DNA of 64,000 nucleotides. Source: Siphonodentalium dalli (lineage: Eukaryota > Mollusca > Scaphopoda > Gadilida > Siphonodentaliidae). The stretch is taken from the NCBI GenBank assembly GCA_032622095.1, contig CP136067.1, positions 80,068,705-80,132,704 of the forward strand. The letters run 5' to 3'. This document shows, piece by piece, positions 1-11,694 of the stretch. Below the pieces are notes generated by a model. The model had not been told where the DNA came from. It did not search any database and saw only the letters and a list, made by a program, of their open reading frames with translations. A program made the position numbers and the translations under genes. Each line of letters opens with the position of its first letter. The stretch's first letter is position 1.

Positions 1-1280
1 TTTTAACGCTGCACCAGTGCATCTCCCATCATGAAATGGTTAAATAGCCTACATTTTGGCAATGATATGCATTGCTCTCTGAACGTATAATTAAATATTT
101 TGTATAAATTCAAAATTACTGAGAAATGGCCTTGAATTTCAGAATTAACGTCTAGTTTCCTCTTATATTTCCATAAAATCAGATAAATTCTTTGAGAGCA
201 ATAATTATGTCCTGTGAACAAACACCAGTCATCACGCATCCAGAAGAGGAAAAACTTCATTTCCATCATTTTCATTGGTCGGTCAGTTTAAATCAACAAT
301 GCTGGCATCTTCGCAAAATTATGTGGAGGGGTGCTGTCTGGAAACCAGTTCATGCACATGTGTTTTCTGGAAGGGTGACCAACATCAATTAAGGTTATTG
401 GTGCATAACCTGAATGGCTTATTAAGCGACATCCCAATTGTTTTACAATATTCCATGAATTGACATTGCTAGATATAAATGGCTGTAAACATGAAGGGAT
501 ATATGCCATCAATATGTCTATTATATCACTATATATTATTGCCGTTATGGCCATGTTTTAGGGCCTTGTTATAATTTATCCATTTCTGAACTGAAGAACC
601 TTGTGTCATATTTAGGTACCAAGTAAGTTTAGAGCTGTGACTGATTTTTGTCATGGACCTGTGATTATCTTGTGCATTTTCCACTTTTTTCATAAATTTT
701 AACTGGACGTTATGGTGCAGGAGAATTGTATGGCTAAACAAACCTTATTTCAGCTTCATCCTGTTTGCCGCAATGGAATAGTAACAATTTTGTCAACAAA
801 AGCACAAACAGGTGGATCAACCCCAGTGATAACCGTGCACAAAGTGAATATAGTCTCTACACTTTAGGCCAAAATAAAAAGGGTTTTGGTTCTCAGGCCC
901 ACTGCATTGAATAAATAGGGCAGCATTAGGTGTTTTTATTTTGATTCCTGATGTTATGACCAAAAAAAAAATCAAAAACAAAAAAAATTATATATATTTA
1001 TTATAGTATATGAATATGGAGACTTTGTTGCCTTTTAGCAGTTATGCCCTCCAATTTCATGACAATTTTATATTTGTTCACGCTTAGTTATATTGGTTGC
1101 TTATATTAATAAACAGCCCATTGAATGTGAACTTAGTTGTCAATAAAAAGCTTATTCTTTGAGTGCCCCCTCATTTCCTGATACATAGGGTTAATTAGAT
1201 TCTAAAGAACATAAATGTTTTTACCAACATGTCCATTAGTGTGCAAAACAATCAGCTTTGGGACTGTTGAACATAAACTC
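1..1280. other. Intergenic DNA, no feature recognised
   Basis: AT-rich sequence with stops in every frame and only short open frames lacking family resemblance. It contains A/T runs near 961-1010. I see no gene, inverted repeat or named repeat here. Confidence 0.6.
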
Positions 1281-1282
1281 CA

Positions 1283-1925
1283 AGCCATCAAGTCAAGGTC
1301 AGGTCCTGGTCACGATTTGACCTGTCCAATACACTCCCCGGACAAAAGTACACCTGGCGTGGTTCGTCCCATGGCTTTGTTTGAAAAAGCAATTACAACA
1401 GCTTCAGAGACAGACAATTTTGAAGGTCAAGGTCATGTCGTGGTCAAGATTTGACCCGTCCAAAACACCCCCCCCCCCCCCCCGGACAAAAGTACCCCTA
1501 GGTATAAAATTTCGTCGAAATCCGCCAGTTTTACCCGATTTGACACACACACACATATATATCATTTGTGGGTAGCCGTTTCAAAGTCACCGCGGAAAAA
1601 CTGGAAAAAAATCTCCGCCGTTCCTTGGAACCCCTAAGTACGAAATTTTGTCTCGAGAAGGTCGATTGAGCCGTATTTATACTCGTCTTGTATATAAACG
1701 CTCTTTATCAACGACACTGCGGATACGAACACTCTTTAACTATCACGCGATTAACCCCACAATTCCGGCAGTGGGAATGGAGAAGGAGTGCTCGGACATT
1801 CTCAGAAGCGGTCCGACGACACTGTCCGTGGGTTTTTACCCTTAAATAGGGAGTTTGGGCTCAATCGGTCCCGCCGTTTTCGAGTCTATAGCGTCTACAT
1901 ATACATACATGTATATACATCTAAT
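1283..1925 (+). repeat. Dispersed repeat family D, copy 1 (plus orientation)
   Basis: Shares long stretches with the copies at 1926-2576 (reverse), 11695-12297 and 41277-42058. Diagnostic phrases are 'gacccgtccaaaacac', 'aaatttcgtcgaaatcc', 'ttggaacccctaagtacga', 'gcggatacgaac' and 'caatcggtcccgccgttttc'. A C-run (about 1467-1483) and a short CA/TA microsatellite interrupt it. Copies elsewhere start near 'CTAGC' and end near 'atatatattaga'. The class is unknown, with no protein or terminal inverted repeat seen. It meets copy 2 head to head at about 1926. Confidence 0.7.
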
Positions 1926-2576
1926 ATATATTTTGGGACTTCTGTTTGTCTGTCTGCTATGGCTGGGAAAACGGCTGGACCGATTGAGCTCAAACTTCCA
2001 ATCTAAGGTTAAAAAACCACGGGCAGTGTTTACTGCCGTTTTGGAGAAGCTCCCAGCACCCCTTCTCCACCCCCAGTCACCAAAATGACCGTCATTGGCA
2101 CTGTGGGGTTAATCGCGTTGATAGTTAAAGAGCGTTCGTATCCGCAGTGTCGTTGATAAAGAGCGTATGCGTGAATCGTGTGTCTGGGGCCAGACGTGAG
2201 TGTGTCTGTATCCAGACATCAGTGTGATTCTTATGTCTGTCTTCGTATTTAGGGGTTCCAATGAACAGGGGAGATTTTCATCGGATAAGTTTTTCCGCCC
2301 GAGGTGATCTTCACCTTGAAACAGGTACCCACAAACGTACCTCTTTTAGGGACGGGTACCATCATGGGATGGGTACCATCATTTCTCTTTATTAAAAAGG
2401 CAGAATTAACTCAAATTAAATTAAAAAATTAACGGATTACGACGAAATTTGATACCTAGGGATACTTTTGTCGGTGGAGTGTTTTGGACGGGTCAAATCG
2501 TTACCCTGACCTGACCTTGACCTTCAAAATGGTCTATTCAAGGTCAAAGCCCGGACAAAGTCGGGTCACCTGCTAG
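1926..2576 (-). repeat. Dispersed repeat family D, copy 2 (minus orientation)
   Basis: Reverse complement of the copy at 41277-42058. It begins with 'tctaatatatattttggga' and ends at 'cgggtcacctgctagtata', which is the 'tactagcaggtgacccg' start of the family read backwards. It holds the same internal blocks ('gggtacc', 'aaagagcg', 'ggttccaatg'). Several single-base indels break any reading frame. It is followed by a short TA microsatellite. Confidence 0.75.
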
Positions 2577-2749
2577 TATATATATATATATACGGAGTTC
2601 TCAAAATATATAGTAGATTAAATGAATTTATATGCATAACAGTTGCCTCTACATGTTCTGGTTATTACTAGACTAAGTAATGTGTATCATTGTCCATGCT
2701 TACTGTGTGCAGATAAAATTAAAAATAAAAGCCTCCCTCACTGATTTGA
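2577..2749. other. AT-rich spacer
   Basis: Short TA microsatellite followed by unremarkable AT-rich DNA. Nothing recognised. Confidence 0.5.
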
Positions 2750-3240
2750 AGAAAAAAAATTGTCTGATAATTTTTTGTATGCAATCTCCTTAGGATGGTA
2801 TCTCCGCATGATGCTAATTGCGGTTTCAAGTTACACCTCTTTTTCGACTTATTTTAACTTAGAAAATTCTTTCCAACTTAATAGCTTTAACAAATATGAA
2901 CCGATTTCAATAATTTTTGGTATACATGCTTCTCACAATAGCCTCTCTACATGATGCGGCTAGGGATTGGCTCAGACTGTTTTTCGTAATATTACACCTC
3001 ATTTTCGACTTATTTTGACTTAGAAAATTCTGTCTGACTTAATAACTTTAACAAATATGAACCGATTTGAATAATTTTTTCTGTACAAGCTTCTTGTGAC
3101 ACCATATCGATATTATTAGTCCGAATTTTTCTTTAAAGTTAAAAATCTTTTTGGTTGAGTTTACGGATAATGCGGGTTGAATTTGCCATGGTGGGGGTAT
3201 GCTAGCACTCGAGTGCACACCTCTTGTTATTTTCGGAAAA
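2750..3240 (+). repeat. Mollusc-style degenerate repeat with an internal duplication
   Basis: Two direct sub-repeats about 160 bp apart (roughly 2838-2900 and 2998-3060) share 'cttagaaaattct', 'ctttaacaaatatgaaccg' and 'aataattttt'. The block ends in 'gtgcacacctcttgtta', which resembles the end of the repeat at 34815-35410. No coding capacity is visible. Confidence 0.6.
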
Positions 3241-4189
3241 TAAATATTTTCTTTTGAATCAGATTGCATATATGATAAGCGTCATATGTAATTATTACAT
3301 GCAATTATTTGAACAGTTTTGTATTGAGGTTGAAATCTGTTTGTGTGCAGTCGTGGACAAAAACCTTTCTCGGCATATATCAGCAACTCATTGGATTTTT
3401 CAGCTCAGAAGCTGGGGATTCAACTTTTTTAAGAAGTGTACCATAATTGCTCAATCTTTGGTTATACTGAGAAGAATATAGGACTATGCTACTTTAACAG
3501 ATACATGTATGTGGTCTCTCTCACCTGTACTACTGGTCAGCGACAAATTGAGGTGGGACATGTATAAAAAAAAAAAATTGAGAATAGGAAATTGAACACT
3601 TTCAACACAAAATTTAGTCATCAAAAACTTATCTATATGCCAACCCTCCTTCAAAACAATTGTAATTGTATTCTATATATGTAAAAAAATTACAATACTG
3701 AGCTATTCTGTGATAATGTTTTACAAAATATATTATATACATTGTGCTTTCTTTTATTAAGCCTGCTGCTGTTGGAATATTCTGTTTTAGTTGAGTTATT
3801 AATGTATAAAATACAAATTTTAGGTTTTATTCCCAATGTGACTATTATATCATATCAGAGTTAGACATCAACTCATTGTGAAATAAACATTTTCAATTGC
3901 ATAGTGGCATTGGTTTATTGTGTGTTGTGGGCCATGCATGGTCTTCCACCATGGTCCGATCCCCTGCCTCCACCCATTGGCACGAATAGTTCAATGCAAT
4001 GGAAATGTCTGTTTTTGTTATAAATGCAACCTATTTTGAGAATAATTCACTTCTTCTTGGCACTAAACTGAGTATTGGAGCACATGGTGGTAAATGTTTC
4101 AATCTTGCGAGAGCAGTCAAATTCCCAATCTGAATGCTAAATATTATCAAAATATTTTACTCCCCCAGCTGCCCACATTGACCAAAACT
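3241..4189. other. Intergenic DNA, no feature recognised
   Basis: AT-rich with no convincing open frame, inverted repeat or RNA gene. Confidence 0.5.
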
Positions 4190-4989
4190 GATTTTCAGAA
4201 ACAGTCAGTCTGCAGTGTGGAGGATCTGTTCCTCGAAATATCATTCCGCCCGAGCAAAATTCCCATTCCGAGCGGTAGAAGATCCGATTCTGTGAAAGAT
4301 TTGCTTGATTTTCCATGACCATGTTTACTAATTGGTGTATACCGAGGGAGCAACTAATGGGATGACACATTCAAATGATAGGACTGGCTTCTAAGGTATT
4401 TTACTCTTCACTTACTTATTCTTTAGTCCCATATATAACACTCTGCATGAAATTACAAGGGTCTGCTAACTCAAATCCACACACAAAGAAGAAAAGTATT
4501 GTGTACAAATGTGAATTTCGAAGCGAAAGAGTTAAATGTTTTGTAGAACAAATTGTGTATGTGTGTCCGCAAACATCCCATGGTTACTTTAAAAATACAG
4601 TTGATAAAAATACGCAATTTTAGCCTGACATAATGCCTTCAAATTAACACTATCATACATTCTGATTCTTTCGGAGTGTTCCGATTCACAACACGCACAT
4701 TCTCAGCATTCCGATTCCTGACATGGATAATGTTCACCGTAATCCAGTTAATTGCGTCATTTTGCTGGCTCCACGGCCGTTCTACACATGTACATGACGG
4801 TAAATTGTCCTATAATGATTGACTAAGTACAACGAATTAGTATCTTATACTACAACAGATCTATGTCACTGGTGTTGATTTTGATGCAATGTTTTTTTTA
4901 TATATATTTTTCTATAATATCTTGAGGTAGTTTATTAAAAATACCAAACATACATGTGCATGTATATGGGAAGCCAATTTACATTTAAT

Positions 4990-5440
4990 AAATAATTGAG
5001 CTTAAAGGTACTCAATCTGATTCTATGGTCCCCATATCATCAGATTCCAATAACAATTTTTTTTTTAAATGCAGCTCCAGTTATCAGAATCGATTAATTG
5101 CCCAAAAATAATGCTAACCACAGTCTATAGTACAACTATAGTACAAAATTGCCCAAAACCTGTTATTTGTCAACATTTTGTTCAACGAAATTTTGCCGGT
5201 TTGTCAATTATCTGACACAAAAAAGCCACTTGATTTTAGAGACTTAGAGTTATCCATCTTCATCCGCAATTTGGTCAGAGACCGTCTTCTCGTCGACCTT
5301 TACCCGGCCACTAAAAATTATCGGTGGAGAAAAATAATAGATTTCAAAAATCGATATCTGATCACTCTGAACTTTGATGGGTGGGTTATTCAACTCGATT
5401 TCAAATATTTTTTATCACCGAAGCCAAGGATACAGTAATT
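4990..5440 (+). repeat. Core repeat of family A elements
   Basis: Shared with 32300-32745 and partly with 23375-23530. Common phrases are 'gtccccatatcatca', 'ttatcagaatcgattaatt', 'aataatgctaaccac', 'caaaaatcgatatctgatca' and 'tttgatgg'. An 86-codon open frame at 5178-5438 lies wholly within it and is not conserved in the other copies, so I do not call a gene. Confidence 0.75.
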
Positions 5441-5449
5441 CAGCATCTT

Positions 5450-6165
5450 TCAGGAATCTCTAATCGCGCTTAACCATAATATGGGAAGATCTAATTGTGC
5501 TTAAATGCATAAGGAAATATCTAATTGCTCAATAATTAATATTTGATTGCGTTAAGCACAATAAGGAATATTTTATTGCGCTTAAGCGCAAAAATGAGTC
5601 TCTAATTGCACTTAAGCGCAATAAGGACTATTCTTATTGTGCTTAAGTTAAATAAGTGCTAATTGTGCTTAAGTGCAATTAAAAATCTTCCTTGTTGCAC
5701 TTGAGAGCAATAAGCCACATTACATTATCTCCCTGTAATTCAAATGGTGTAGTCCATAGTACAATGGGTGGCGTTTACCTGTATTGGTGACCTGGAGACT
5801 GTCCACATGTAGGCCTATTCGGATTCTACTATTTGCAGAGGGGTGATCTCATGAGGGAGATATTAATTGCACTTAAGCGCAATTGCATCTTTATTGAAGT
5901 GCAATAAGGAACGTCTTATTTCGCTTAAGCTCAATAAGGAATCCCTAATTGCGCTTAAGCGCAAAAAGGAAAAATCTAATTGAGCTTAAGCGAAATAAGA
6001 GAAGATCATATTGCACTTAAGCACAATAAGGAATATATAATTGCACTTATGGGCAATAAGAGAAAATCTTATTTCACTTGAGCACAATAAGGAATCTCTA
6101 ATTGCGCAATTCTTATTGCGCTTAAGCACAATTAGAGATTCCTTAAAGAGCTTAAGCTTAATTAT
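5450..6165. repeat. Arrays of a palindromic 'TTGCGCTTAAGCGCAA' unit
   Basis: Two blocks (about 5455-5715 and 5850-6165) contain about twenty degenerate copies of the self-complementary core 'attgcgcttaagcgcaat', usually joined by 'aaggaatctcta'-like spacers. A related but different palindromic unit occurs at 20220-20660. Each unit can form a small hairpin, and neighbouring units can also pair. No coding potential. Confidence 0.8.
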
Positions 6166-6615
6166 TTATTAAATGTCAATATGGCTTCCCATACATGTAC
6201 ATTATATACACAAAATAATGTGCGCATATTACGTTAGTCAGTGGAGGTACTACTACCTTAATCAACAGCAATTTAGTAACTGTGTCGGGGAATATGTTGG
6301 GATTTTTTGCTTTTCGTATTAGCCTTCATTACTTTGCTATCGATGACGTAAAATGATGTCATCTACTTTTAAGATGGCGATAGTCCGTACTGACATAGAT
6401 TTTAGTCTGTGGTACTGATCTCTGATGGGAATGCATGTTACAGAGCTTCGTGAAGTGTTTTATCTATGAGCCAGAGACGAGTCATTCAGTTGGCAATCAG
6501 CTGATTCGTTTTGTCTACATTGTCGACGAGGGGGAAAAACTCACAACGGAGTCAGCATTTGCTCGGTCGGAATGATATTTCGAGGAGCAGATCCTCCACA
6601 GTGAGTCTGACTAAT

Positions 6616-6861
6616 AATATATACCATCTCATGTGTATAATAAGAATAATTTAAAGATAATGTCATTCAATTTAGAAGCCATGATAGCTATGATGGCTTT
6701 TTAAAATTTGGACCAAAATATCATCTGCAAAAGTTTACTATCGCCTTGACTACTTGTCTGTTAATTGGTTACAGAAACTACATTAAAAAATTCTGATATA
6801 TTATCCATTATCTTATTTAATAAGCATGAAAATAATAAGTGGTATAATTATTTTAAAGTAG
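6616..6861. other. 3' flank of the SOCS-box gene
   Basis: AT-rich DNA that would carry the 3' UTR of the minus-strand gene. Apart from a possible polyadenylation signal, nothing else is seen. Confidence 0.5.
6816..6821 (-). promoter_or_regulatory. Possible polyadenylation signal (ATTAAA)
   Basis: The minus strand reads ATTAAA about 41 nt after the stop codon of the SOCS-box gene. This is the commonest variant of AATAAA and sits at a plausible distance for a short 3' UTR. The hexamer alone is weak evidence in AT-rich DNA. Confidence 0.4.
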
Positions 6862-8079
6862 CTAGTGAGCAAATTGCAGGTATTCCTTGAGATTTTCTGG
6901 GATAGGCAGGCATCTGATATCACTCAGATGTACAAGATGTAGTAAAGCCCGTCTGCAGATATGCTTCAACGAGTCTGTTATTATCGGAAGTTTGTACACA
7001 TAGATCCTACGTTTGTATGTAGTGTTTTGCATCATAGCAATTGCAGCTTCACTGGGTGAGAAATGTGGAAAGACTTGTAGATTAGTCACCTCTGAGATGG
7101 GCCAATAACGGCCTTTTACATTCACCATAAAAAGCAGATCCAACTCTGGGAAATTAAAAACTCCAATCATATTAACAGTAAACTCATTAGAATGAACAGG
7201 GGTCACGCATCTCACAGTTATGAAATCCCCTAATGCACTCGATTTGATTTGCTGAATTCCTGCTGGAAGACACAGAAAAGATTCCTGCCTCATAAGTTCC
7301 CATGAATCAGTGCGCCTCACCTCCAAATCACGGCCATAAGCAGTGACAAACATCTCATCACCTAATTTGATGTTGAACGTCAAACAATGCTGTCGCAATA
7401 TAGGAGCAACGACTCTCACTTTGAGTTGTGCACAATTGATATTTAGGTTCTGTACAACATAGTTATCTGGAACGACTAACACCCTGTTCAGATGATCAGG
7501 TCTGATCAGAATTCTTGTTTTGTTTGGAGAAATGTAGCATTCGTACCATCGTTTCGATTGATAAACCATAATGAAAGAAGCAACACATTCCTTCTTTTCC
7601 AGATCAATAACGTAAAATTTTGGCGTTAGATATCTATTATCTGTGAAAGCCTGGATGACCAGTAGGCCATCATGGTATGCAACTACAGACGATTCATGAC
7701 GCATCTGATGACGTGGCTGTCGTACCCAACGGTCATCATGTACATCAGGCAGAGGAACTCTGGGTAACTTCACTGCATTTGCAGTCCATGACTCTTTTTC
7801 TAAAATTAACACCTCGTGAGATTTTTTAAAATGTGGATGAAAATATCTTCCATTTGTCAGGTCAGGTTTCACTAGGATTCCTTGGCTTTTACATGGATCT
7901 CTTACTGATACATAGTCTGCTAGATCTGTGAACCCACACAATGTCTTTGAACTTTTAGCCCATCTACTGAGTGAACATGAATGAAGTTCTTCACCTTTAT
8001 GAGAGGAGTTGATCTTTTCAAGAAACTGGATGCGGTTTATCTTCTCATGTTTTTGTTGTTTGCCTCTAATATTTCCCAT
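6862..8079 (-). CDS. SOCS-box protein, probable cullin-5 E3 ligase substrate receptor
   Basis: An uninterrupted frame of 405 codons, by far the longest in the window. The C terminus (about residues 370-403) is a textbook SOCS box. The BC box has S370, L371 and C375 in 'SLKHICRRALL', for elongin C binding, and the Cul5 box is 'LPIPENLKEYL' at 391-401. Known SOCS-box proteins bridge a substrate to the elongin B/C-cullin-5-Rbx2 ubiquitin ligase. Residues 1-360 are soluble and rich in predicted beta strands, with recurring aromatic/hydrophobic strand patterns ('VVAYHDGLLVIQAF', 'KFYVIDLEKKECVASF', 'MFVTAYGRDLEVRR') that suggest a degenerate beta-propeller. I recognise no SH2, SPRY, ankyrin or clear WD motif. 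The ATG has G at -3 and +4 and an in-frame TGA three codons upstream, so it is the likely start. There is no signal peptide or membrane span. The substrate is unknown, and an upstream non-coding exon is possible. Confidence 0.85.
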   Translation of the reverse strand: MGNIRGKQQKHEKINRIQFLEKINSSHKGEELHSCSLSRWAKSSKTLCGFTDLADYVSVRDPCKSQGILVKPDLTNGRYFHPHFKKSHEVLILEKESWTANAVKLPRVPLPDVHDDRWVRQPRHQMRHESSVVAYHDGLLVIQAFTDNRYLTPKFYVIDLEKKECVASFIMVYQSKRWYECYISPNKTRILIRPDHLNRVLVVPDNYVVQNLNINCAQLKVRVVAPILRQHCLTFNIKLGDEMFVTAYGRDLEVRRTDSWELMRQESFLCLPAGIQQIKSSALGDFITVRCVTPVHSNEFTVNMIGVFNFPELDLLFMVNVKGRYWPISEVTNLQVFPHFSPSEAAIAMMQNTTYKRRIYVYKLPIITDSLKHICRRALLHLVHLSDIRCLPIPENLKEYLQFAH

Positions 8080-8269
8080 TCCAATATATCAGAAGTTTTG
8101 ATATCGTTCATGAATTGCAGTCTAGCTTCTGACCATTATGTGCACTCCAATTTCAAATTCTGAAAGAGAAAATCACATAGCAAATTTAATAAAGAATGCA
8201 TGTTTTTCAGTGCTATATCAAAGAATTGTCAGAAATATTCTCCTAAAGGACCTTTAATTATTGGGATAT
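8080..8269. other. 5' flank of the SOCS-box gene
   Basis: Would contain the promoter or 5' UTR of the minus-strand gene. I see no clear TATA box or initiator and make no finer call. Confidence 0.35.
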
Positions 8270-9420
8270 AAAACATGTGGATGTATCTTTAATAAATCAT
8301 GTCAAGTTTTCTAATAAGTCATGTCAAGTTCAAATGCTACTTGCCGCATGGAAAATTGTTCTCATTAGCCAAAATATAATTTAAAATAATTGTGCTGTAA
8401 TAGACCCCCCCTATAAAAAAAAATACGGAGACTAGGAATGACAGGTGTCTGTCCAAAACGTCCAGATGATAACATGAATAATATTTGAAAGGATTTTATG
8501 AAACATGGTATATGGTCATCATATGAGAAAGTCTTGGTCAAGTTCAAATCTGGGTCTGGACTGACAATTTCTGATGGAGTTATGCACCTTTTCAACTTTA
8601 ATAGAATTTGTTGTCTGCCAGATAACTTGCATATTAAATGACAGAAATTCATGAAACTTTCAACATGGTCTTCTAATGAGACAGAGTAATGCCCATTTTT
8701 GAGGAATTTGCTGATTATATTGTTGTCCAGATGATAACTTGCATTTTATTTGATAGTATTTCATAAAAGTTGATAAAACCAGATCCAGATCCAGGTGATG
8801 TTCGAATTTGCGTCCAGTACAACCATTTCTGGTCAACAGATTTATGTTCATTTTCAACTCAGAATTTGCTGATTATTTTGTTGTCAGAACAAACTGGAAC
8901 TAGAGTTTTAGCTTTTAAAATTTATTATGTGGATTAATAACATGATACATGTCAAGGTCAAATTTTGGTCTGGTTCAACAATGTCTGATCGAGTTATGCT
9001 CCTTTCAACTTAGAATTTGCCCATGGTTTTGATTTCTGAATGATAACTGTAGTTGTTATTTGATTGCTCTCAGATGTCACCCGAAGTGTATCTCATCGCT
9101 CTTGGCGACAATTTCAACTCAAAAGTAGTTCCGGCTTATACTCCACTTGTGGTTTACAACAAAATGTAATCAATGGCTGGGATTCCATTGAATACATGTG
9201 CCTCACGTCAACGGATGTGGAATAAAAATCTGCATATTTGTCTGTCTGAATCATAACTTTGACAATACTAATCGGAATTCCATGGGATTTGGTACATAGT
9301 TAATATTTGAGAATGTGCAGGTTAAGATTGAATTTGGTCAAGGTCCGATGATTTTTGGCAGAGTTAAAGATACATTGGAATTTGTATACATTGCAAATGC
9401 CATTGTTTTTTTATGACTGA
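8270..9420. repeat. Degenerate internally repetitive mollusc-style repeat
   Basis: Roughly 200-bp modules recur with 'tccagatgataact', 'gcacctttcaac'-like, 'gaatttgctgattat' and 'ggtcaagttcaaat' phrases, as in the repeat at 34815-35410. A few short open frames on the minus strand are by-products. No gene is supported. Confidence 0.6.
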
Positions 9421-9446
9421 AATTTATATCCATATTACATTATGCT

Positions 9447-9580
9447 ACAGTAATGCCCTAAATAATCGACTCCTTAACCACAGCAGAATTATTGGTAATT
9501 TTTCAGGATTTAGTCGGAAATATGGCTTGTTGCCATTCATCGGAAAGCTCTCACTCTCTCCTTAACCACAGCAGAATTAC
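9447..9580 (+). mobile_element. Half copy of MITE family B
   Basis: Begins 'tacagtaatgccctaaataa' and continues through 'ttcaggatttagtcggaaat' and 'atggcttgttgccattcatc', which is the left arm of the full foldback element at 63425-63614. The right arm is missing. Part of the arm ('ccttaaccacagcagaatta') is repeated immediately afterwards. Further copies are at 25600-25752 and 60964-61075. Confidence 0.75.
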
Positions 9581-10815
9581 CAATAATTACCGTCTTTTTA
9601 GTATGACGCTAGGTCTTGTTGACCGTTCGTTTTCTGAGAAATTGGATGTAGTTACAGAATACTTGTGGAAATAATCAGTAATATGGTATACCGCGTTGTG
9701 ATTTAAGAATTCAGTACCGAGTCTGTATTTTTATTTGCCAACATGTACCGGTACATGTACACTGCCAAAGTACTAGGAAGATTTCAAGAAAAATTATATG
9801 TACATGAGGTTAAGGCCAAAGGAGAGTGTGCAAGCAATTATTAAAGCAATGCATCCGGCCGATGACAATGGTGTATTGTTAGGTACCTCATCTAAACAAG
9901 GCGATTATACCGAGGTTGACGAGTCAGTAGCGACAAATTGTGAAGATCTCACTTTCCGGGGTGTTGGTCTCAGGGTTGGCACAGGACCAAAATTTTCTCT
10001 TGCCAAATGAATTTTTGTTTTGGCCAAATTTAATTGAAGGTATAATTGTGGGAATTGAAGGAAATGATCATTTTTTCTCTTTTAAATTAACCAGACACAT
10101 TTAAAATGAGCTAATAAAGCAAGTTAGTATTATTAATAAATATCTAAGGGACAATAAGCATACATAATATGAATCGTACGTTACACGTAGTGGAGCAACC
10201 ACACAGGCTGTGCCTCGAAATTGTCTTTTATCGGCGACATAACGCTAACAACAATTTATATAATATCATGCAGTGGTCATGACGGAGACAACATGACATA
10301 CTGACAAGAATTGTCGTGGATGTGCAATCTTGTCTGGATTCTGGTCCACAAATCCAAAATGACGTCAGAAACTGTGTCATGGTGTCTTCAATTTTTTTTT
10401 TCATTATTAAGCTAACCAATGAAATTGGTCTAAATGAAATTGATAGGCCTAAATCAGATGGGAATTCTTCGTAAGTTGTGAAGTAGCTACTATAATTTTC
10501 ATTGCGATGCTCCATTCCCGATTCCGCATTTTGGAAATATCCACACTGTTGCTAACCAGAAGTCATGTGACAATTTATCCAAAATCCATACCCTGTGATC
10601 TTTGAAAATTCACTGATGGATATAGAAAAAAATATAGGATGTCATTCACCTGCGTCTAAGGTATAAACAACCACACGTGCCTACTGCGCACTGGTGGTTA
10701 ATATTATTTCACCCTGTAGGCTGTACCAGTGCTGGCAACAATGAGCCACAAATTAATCCATCGCTCGCCATTCACAATCGGCTGATCTGATCAACCTATT
10801 GTCATATACTCGCTG
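9581..10815. other. Intergenic DNA, no gene supported
   Basis: A 70-codon plus frame at 9798-10010 has no recognisable family, and its end overlaps a small repeat ('ggaccaaaat', 'tgccaaatgaa') also found near 25110. A 95-codon minus frame at 10228-10515 is equally unsupported. Confidence 0.5.
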
Positions 10816-10902
10816 CACAGGTTCCTGGGAAATTTTTTCCACAATAAGTAGAGTACTATAGTTTTATAGGTATTGAAGAAAAAATTTCCCAGGGACCTGT
10901 GT
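10816..10902. repeat. Short inverted repeat (hairpin)
   Basis: 'cacaggttcctgggaaattt' at 10816 pairs with 'aaatttcccagggacctgtg' near 10880-10902, with one mismatch and a loop of about 37 nt. No terminal duplication is evident. Confidence 0.75.
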
Positions 10903-11694
10903 AACAAAGTACGTTCTATCTTTAATGTTGACTACCTGGGGTTCCAATGGGTTATAATTATGACATAAAAACAAACGACGGGCTTATTTAACTTTTTTGT
11001 GGTACTGTATGTATATACATGTGTACCCTACCAGTATAACAACATAAAATGATCAATGGTTACATCAATTGAATGGCTACATGGTATGTTTATGGTTTAC
11101 GTGGCTGTGAAATAGACCCGATGATTATAATTCAGTTATATTAATCGACTTTCCGTAAAACAACTTTTTATACACGTGTTCCCTCACAATTCTAAGAATT
11201 TTCAACGTACAAAAATCGTTCTTGCCAGCCAAAATATTTATTTCAATGGGTTTGGTTTGCTTTATTTAGTTCAACCATCGGGACAGACCTCATGATTATA
11301 AATCAAGTACCTTAAGCCTAAAACTTTAAAGTACTTGGTAAAATGTCGCACATTTTCATTTTCCGGTACTTGAATGTGCCCTGGTAACTTCCGCCACGAG
11401 GCATAATATTTCCCAATACAGAAATCTGAGAAAATGGGATCGCAAATCGTACCAGATCTATGTCGTGGCTATATAAAGAGAACATACGGTGAAATATGCG
11501 ATGCTAAATATGTATGTCACAGGTGGTCAGATTGATGTATAATAGTCATATAACATCAATGTACCGGTATATGGAGATCTCGGCAATCAATAATGTGTTT
11601 ACAGTTTCCTATTTCCAAGTGAAATAATTATCAATCAATATTAATAGGTCAAATTGTTAATCCTCTAGTTACAATCCTAGTCTTTTATATACAT
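10903..11694. other. Intergenic DNA, no feature recognised
   Basis: AT-rich, with short 'ccggtac' motifs and no open frame or structure that I can support. Confidence 0.5.

Larger units (their letters stand above)
4190..6615. mobile_element. Inverted-repeat-bounded element, family A, copy 1
   Basis: The left end (about 4195-4250) and the reverse complement of the right end (about 6552-6612) match over some 55 bp, including 'gtggaggatctg', 'ttcctcgaaatatcattccg' (one mismatch) and 'ccgagcaaa'. Between them lies a core (4990-5440) shared with 23375-23530 and 32300-32745, then palindromic tandem arrays. No transposase frame is present, so this looks like a non-autonomous foldback element. The second long copy is at 31610-35790. 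Confidence 0.65.
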
